A stretch of DNA of 64,000 nucleotides, from NCBI GenBank assembly GCA_965240325.2, contig OZ251223.1:1364001-1428000 (forward strand). The letters are read 5' to 3'. Positions 61,832 through 64,000 of the stretch are shown here, piece by piece (position 1 is the first letter of the stretch; each line of letters opens with the position of its first letter). The notes under the pieces were generated by a model. It did not search any database and was not told the origin of the DNA. It was given only the letters and a program-made list of their open reading frames with translations. The position numbers were made by a program, and so were the translations under genes. Origin of the DNA: Rebecca billardiae RCC1528 (Eukaryota; Haptophyta).

Positions 61832-63343
61832 ATGCACGATGCCGCCGGCGAGAAGTTGCTCCTGGCGGACGAGCGCGCGCCGGGAGCGGAGGTGAGGCGT
61901 GGCTCGGCGGCGCAACGTGCGGCCGAGAAGCTCAGAAGACGAGGCTGCCATTGCCTGTGGATCACGGCGCTCGGTGCGTGCGTGCTCGTTCTGGTCTCGC
62001 GCATGGGCGTCACGGCCGGGATTGACGAGCTCCCATACCCGCCGCCGGGCGTTCCGCCGGAGGAGCGCGTCCGCGGCGTCAGCCTCGGCGGCTGGCTCCT
62101 TCTGGAGCCCTTCATCACGCCTGGGCTCTTTGACCGCGCCAACGCGCTGCTGGAGGCGAGATACAGCCGCAGCGCAGCAGAGCGGCCGCGGGGCTGCGAG
62201 CGCATCATCGACCAGTGGTCGCTGCACGCATGCCTCGGACACAACGCGTCGTTGCAGCTGGTCGCGCCGCACTGGAGCTCGTTCGTCCAGCGTGACGATC
62301 TGCGCACTCTGCGCGACGCCGGCATCAACGTGATCCGCGTGCCCGTGCCGTACTGGCTCGTCGACATCGACGCGGACGCCGGGGAGCCGTGGTGCGGCCT
62401 ATCCGAGATGCAGCTCGCGTTCCGGCGCGTGCTTGGGTGGGCGGTGGAGCTCGGCCTCAAGGTCTTCGTCGATCTGCATGGCGCGCCAGGGAGCCAGAAC
62501 GGCTTCGACAACTCGGGCCAGCACGGAGCCACGCGCTGGCAGGCGTCCGGCGAGGGCGGGCTGCCCAACGTGGCGCGGACGCTCGTCGTGTGGCGGAGGC
62601 TCGCGCGGCTGCTGCGCGAGTTCGCCGCGTCCGCGGACGTGGAGGTCTCGGACGTGCTCGCGGGGCTCGAGGTGATCAACGAGGCGCCGTGCTTCGAGGA
62701 CGAGATCGACCGCGACGTGCTTCGCGCCTTCCTCGTCGACGTGTACTTCCAGCTGCGCGCGGATCTCGGCTCCGAGATCGTGCCCATCTATCTGCACGAC
62801 TGCTTCTTCCCGCACGACTGGTCCGACTTCATGCGCGGGCCGCGCTTCCGTAACGTCTTGCTCGACCGGCACGAGTACCAGGTCTTCGACGTGGGCCAGC
62901 AGCGCTGGCCCCGCGAGGAGCACCTGCGGCTCACGTGCGAGCAGGGCTTCTCAGTCGCGCAGGACCAGGCGAGCCACGGAACGATTGTCGGCGAGTTCTC
63001 GGTCGCGGTGAACGACTGCGACCGCTACCTGAATGGGTGGGGGCAGGGCTCGCGGTTCGAGGGCACGCCGCCGTTCTCCAACGAGCGCGTCGGCTCGTGT
63101 GACCCGTACCGCAACGCGTCGCTCTTCACGCCGGAGTACAAGCGCTTCCTGCTGGAGTACGCCGAGCTGCAGATGATGTCGTGGGACCGCGGCGTCGGCT
63201 GGATCTTCTGGAACTTCAAGACGGAGGGAGGCAGCGCGCCGCACTTCGACTACCTGCTCGGGCTGAAGCACGGCTACCTCCCGCCCGTCGCGGGCGAGTA
63301 CTCCTCGTCCTGCCCCGCGAGCATGCGCCGCACCATGGTATGA
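61832..63343 (+). CDS. GH5 exo-beta-1,3-glucanase-like enzyme, type II membrane protein
   Basis: 503 residues. A cytoplasmic N-terminus, one membrane anchor (about 38-59, LWITALGACVLVLVSRMGV) and a lumenal catalytic domain (about 78-500) give a type II topology. The barrel starts VRGVSLGGWLLLEPFITPGL, a signature of the GH5 exo-1,3-glucanase group. The usual order follows: DAGINVIRVPVPYWLVD, KVFVDLHGAPGSQNGFDNSG, the acid/base Glu in LEVINEAP (residue 284), DRHEYQVF and the nucleophile Glu in TIVGEFSVA (residue 388). Both catalytic residues are present, so activity is expected. The enzyme would release glucose from beta-1,3-glucan, such as storage laminarin or wall polymer. It has no introns. 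Confidence 0.9.
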   Translation: MHDAAGEKLLLADERAPGAEVRRGSAAQRAAEKLRRRGCHCLWITALGACVLVLVSRMGVTAGIDELPYPPPGVPPEERVRGVSLGGWLLLEPFITPGLFDRANALLEARYSRSAAERPRGCERIIDQWSLHACLGHNASLQLVAPHWSSFVQRDDLRTLRDAGINVIRVPVPYWLVDIDADAGEPWCGLSEMQLAFRRVLGWAVELGLKVFVDLHGAPGSQNGFDNSGQHGATRWQASGEGGLPNVARTLVVWRRLARLLREFAASADVEVSDVLAGLEVINEAPCFEDEIDRDVLRAFLVDVYFQLRADLGSEIVPIYLHDCFFPHDWSDFMRGPRFRNVLLDRHEYQVFDVGQQRWPREEHLRLTCEQGFSVAQDQASHGTIVGEFSVAVNDCDRYLNGWGQGSRFEGTPPFSNERVGSCDPYRNASLFTPEYKRFLLEYAELQMMSWDRGVGWIFWNFKTEGGSAPHFDYLLGLKHGYLPPVAGEYSSSCPASMRRTMV

Positions 63344-64000
63344 CAGCGACAGCCCGGGACGCCGGCTCATTGCTTACGCGCCGTTATTATTATGGCCCGC
63401 GGTGCAGGGCGGAGCGCGTAGCGTGGAGCCCCACCGGGGGCCCTCACTACGTTGTCAAAAAGATCTTTTGATCAAAGAAAAGGGGACGGGGGACGATTTT
63501 TAGGGTTGTTGGAGGGTGAGTTTTCGATTTTTTGAGGGGTACGGTACAATGCTGTCCATCCCAAGCTTAAAAGGCCGCGCCCGGGTCATTTCGCGTATGT
63601 CGTTGGACGGCCGTCACATTGTCAGTAAACGAATCTGCGCCATTGTGGTAATGCCCGGGGCCGGACTCCGCCCAGCACCAGACAACAGTGATCCACTCCG
63701 GACTGGGCGGTCCGGCGATCGCTCCCGGCGATGAGTCGATGACCAGTGGACCTCTCGACCCGCAGTCAAACGCCGGCGACGCGGCGCGGGCGCGCAAGAC
63801 AGATCAGAAATCCTGATTCCTGGACGCGCACGCGAACCGGCTCGGCATGCGGAACGCGTTGATGCGCTTGGGGACGCACGACATCGGGCCGTTCTGAAAC
63901 GACACCGGGCGAAACTCTACCGCGTGCACGCGCGGACCGGCGGACCGCAGGCCGCGGCGTGACGACTGCGACACTGCGCGACGCGAAGGAGCAGGTGCTG
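63344..64000 (+). repeat. Segmental duplication, copy 2 (cut by window end)
   Basis: From 63392 it matches the reverse complement of 31825-32403: ATGGCCCGCGGTGCAGGGCG, AAAAAGATCTTTTGATCAAA, GGTACGGTACAATGCTGTCC and AAACGAATCTGCGCCATTGT. It runs on to GACGCGAAGGAGCAGGTGCTG at the window edge. It probably continues beyond and may include a second copy of the zinc-ribbon-like coding block. Small indels around 63795 and 63935 separate the copies. Confidence 0.9.

Overview
The window is nuclear DNA of a GC-rich unicellular eukaryotic alga. Genes lie on both strands with their own short intergenic regions and no operons. Five genes have readable or probable GT-AG introns of about 57-149 nt. The gene set is eukaryotic: a P2X receptor, a NEK kinase, a SET/SMYD-type methyltransferase, an F-box/RCC1 protein, XAP5/FAM50 and a MER3/HFM1 meiotic helicase. 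A plastid/bacterial-type ATP/ADP carrier with a secretory signal peptide points to a complex (secondary, red-lineage) plastid. Together with a GH5 exo-beta-1,3-glucanase-like enzyme and Sel1-MYND proteins, this suggests a haptophyte-like or pelagophyte-like alga. The exact lineage is inference.

Layout. 0-2.6 kb: two tandem Sel1-repeat/MYND-finger paralogues, the first cut by the window edge. 3.2-5.4 kb: a divergent pair, a four-exon coiled-coil protein and a proline-rich protein. 6.7-8.7 kb: a small membrane protein and a PP2C phosphatase. 9.4-11.4 kb: two tandem copies of a hairpin-rich element, one carrying a five-unit hairpin minisatellite. 11.7-18.8 kb: NEK kinase, sulfotransferase-like protein, SET protein. 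18.8-28.7 kb: repeat-rich, with a four-copy dispersed repeat family, a ~670-bp inverted repeat enclosing a secreted glycosyltransferase-like gene, and a complete 2.64-kb Mutator-like element with ~670-bp terminal inverted repeats and an 11-bp target duplication. 28.9-35.3 kb: a second type of sulfotransferase, a degenerate or multi-exon unknown locus, and the P2X receptor. 36.7-46.7 kb: F-box/RCC1 protein, a two-exon small membrane protein, MER3/HFM1, a second copy of the first sulfotransferase, and a leucine-rich-repeat protein. 47.5-51.2 kb: nucleotide carrier and DxD glycosyltransferase, each with one intron. 51.2-57.2 kb: no clear gene. 57.2-63.3 kb: XAP5, a multi-pass membrane protein and the GH5 glucanase. 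The last 0.6 kb repeats the 31.8-32.4 kb region.

No pathway joins most neighbours. The visible themes are secreted or Golgi carbohydrate chemistry (three sulfotransferases, two glycosyltransferase-like proteins, one glucanase), probable cilium-related functions (NEK kinase, and the coiled-coil pair by inference), and active repeat turnover. The most unusual signal is the hairpin array at 9.76-10.08 kb, where every difference between units in the stem keeps base pairing. No tRNA, rRNA or CRISPR array was recognised.
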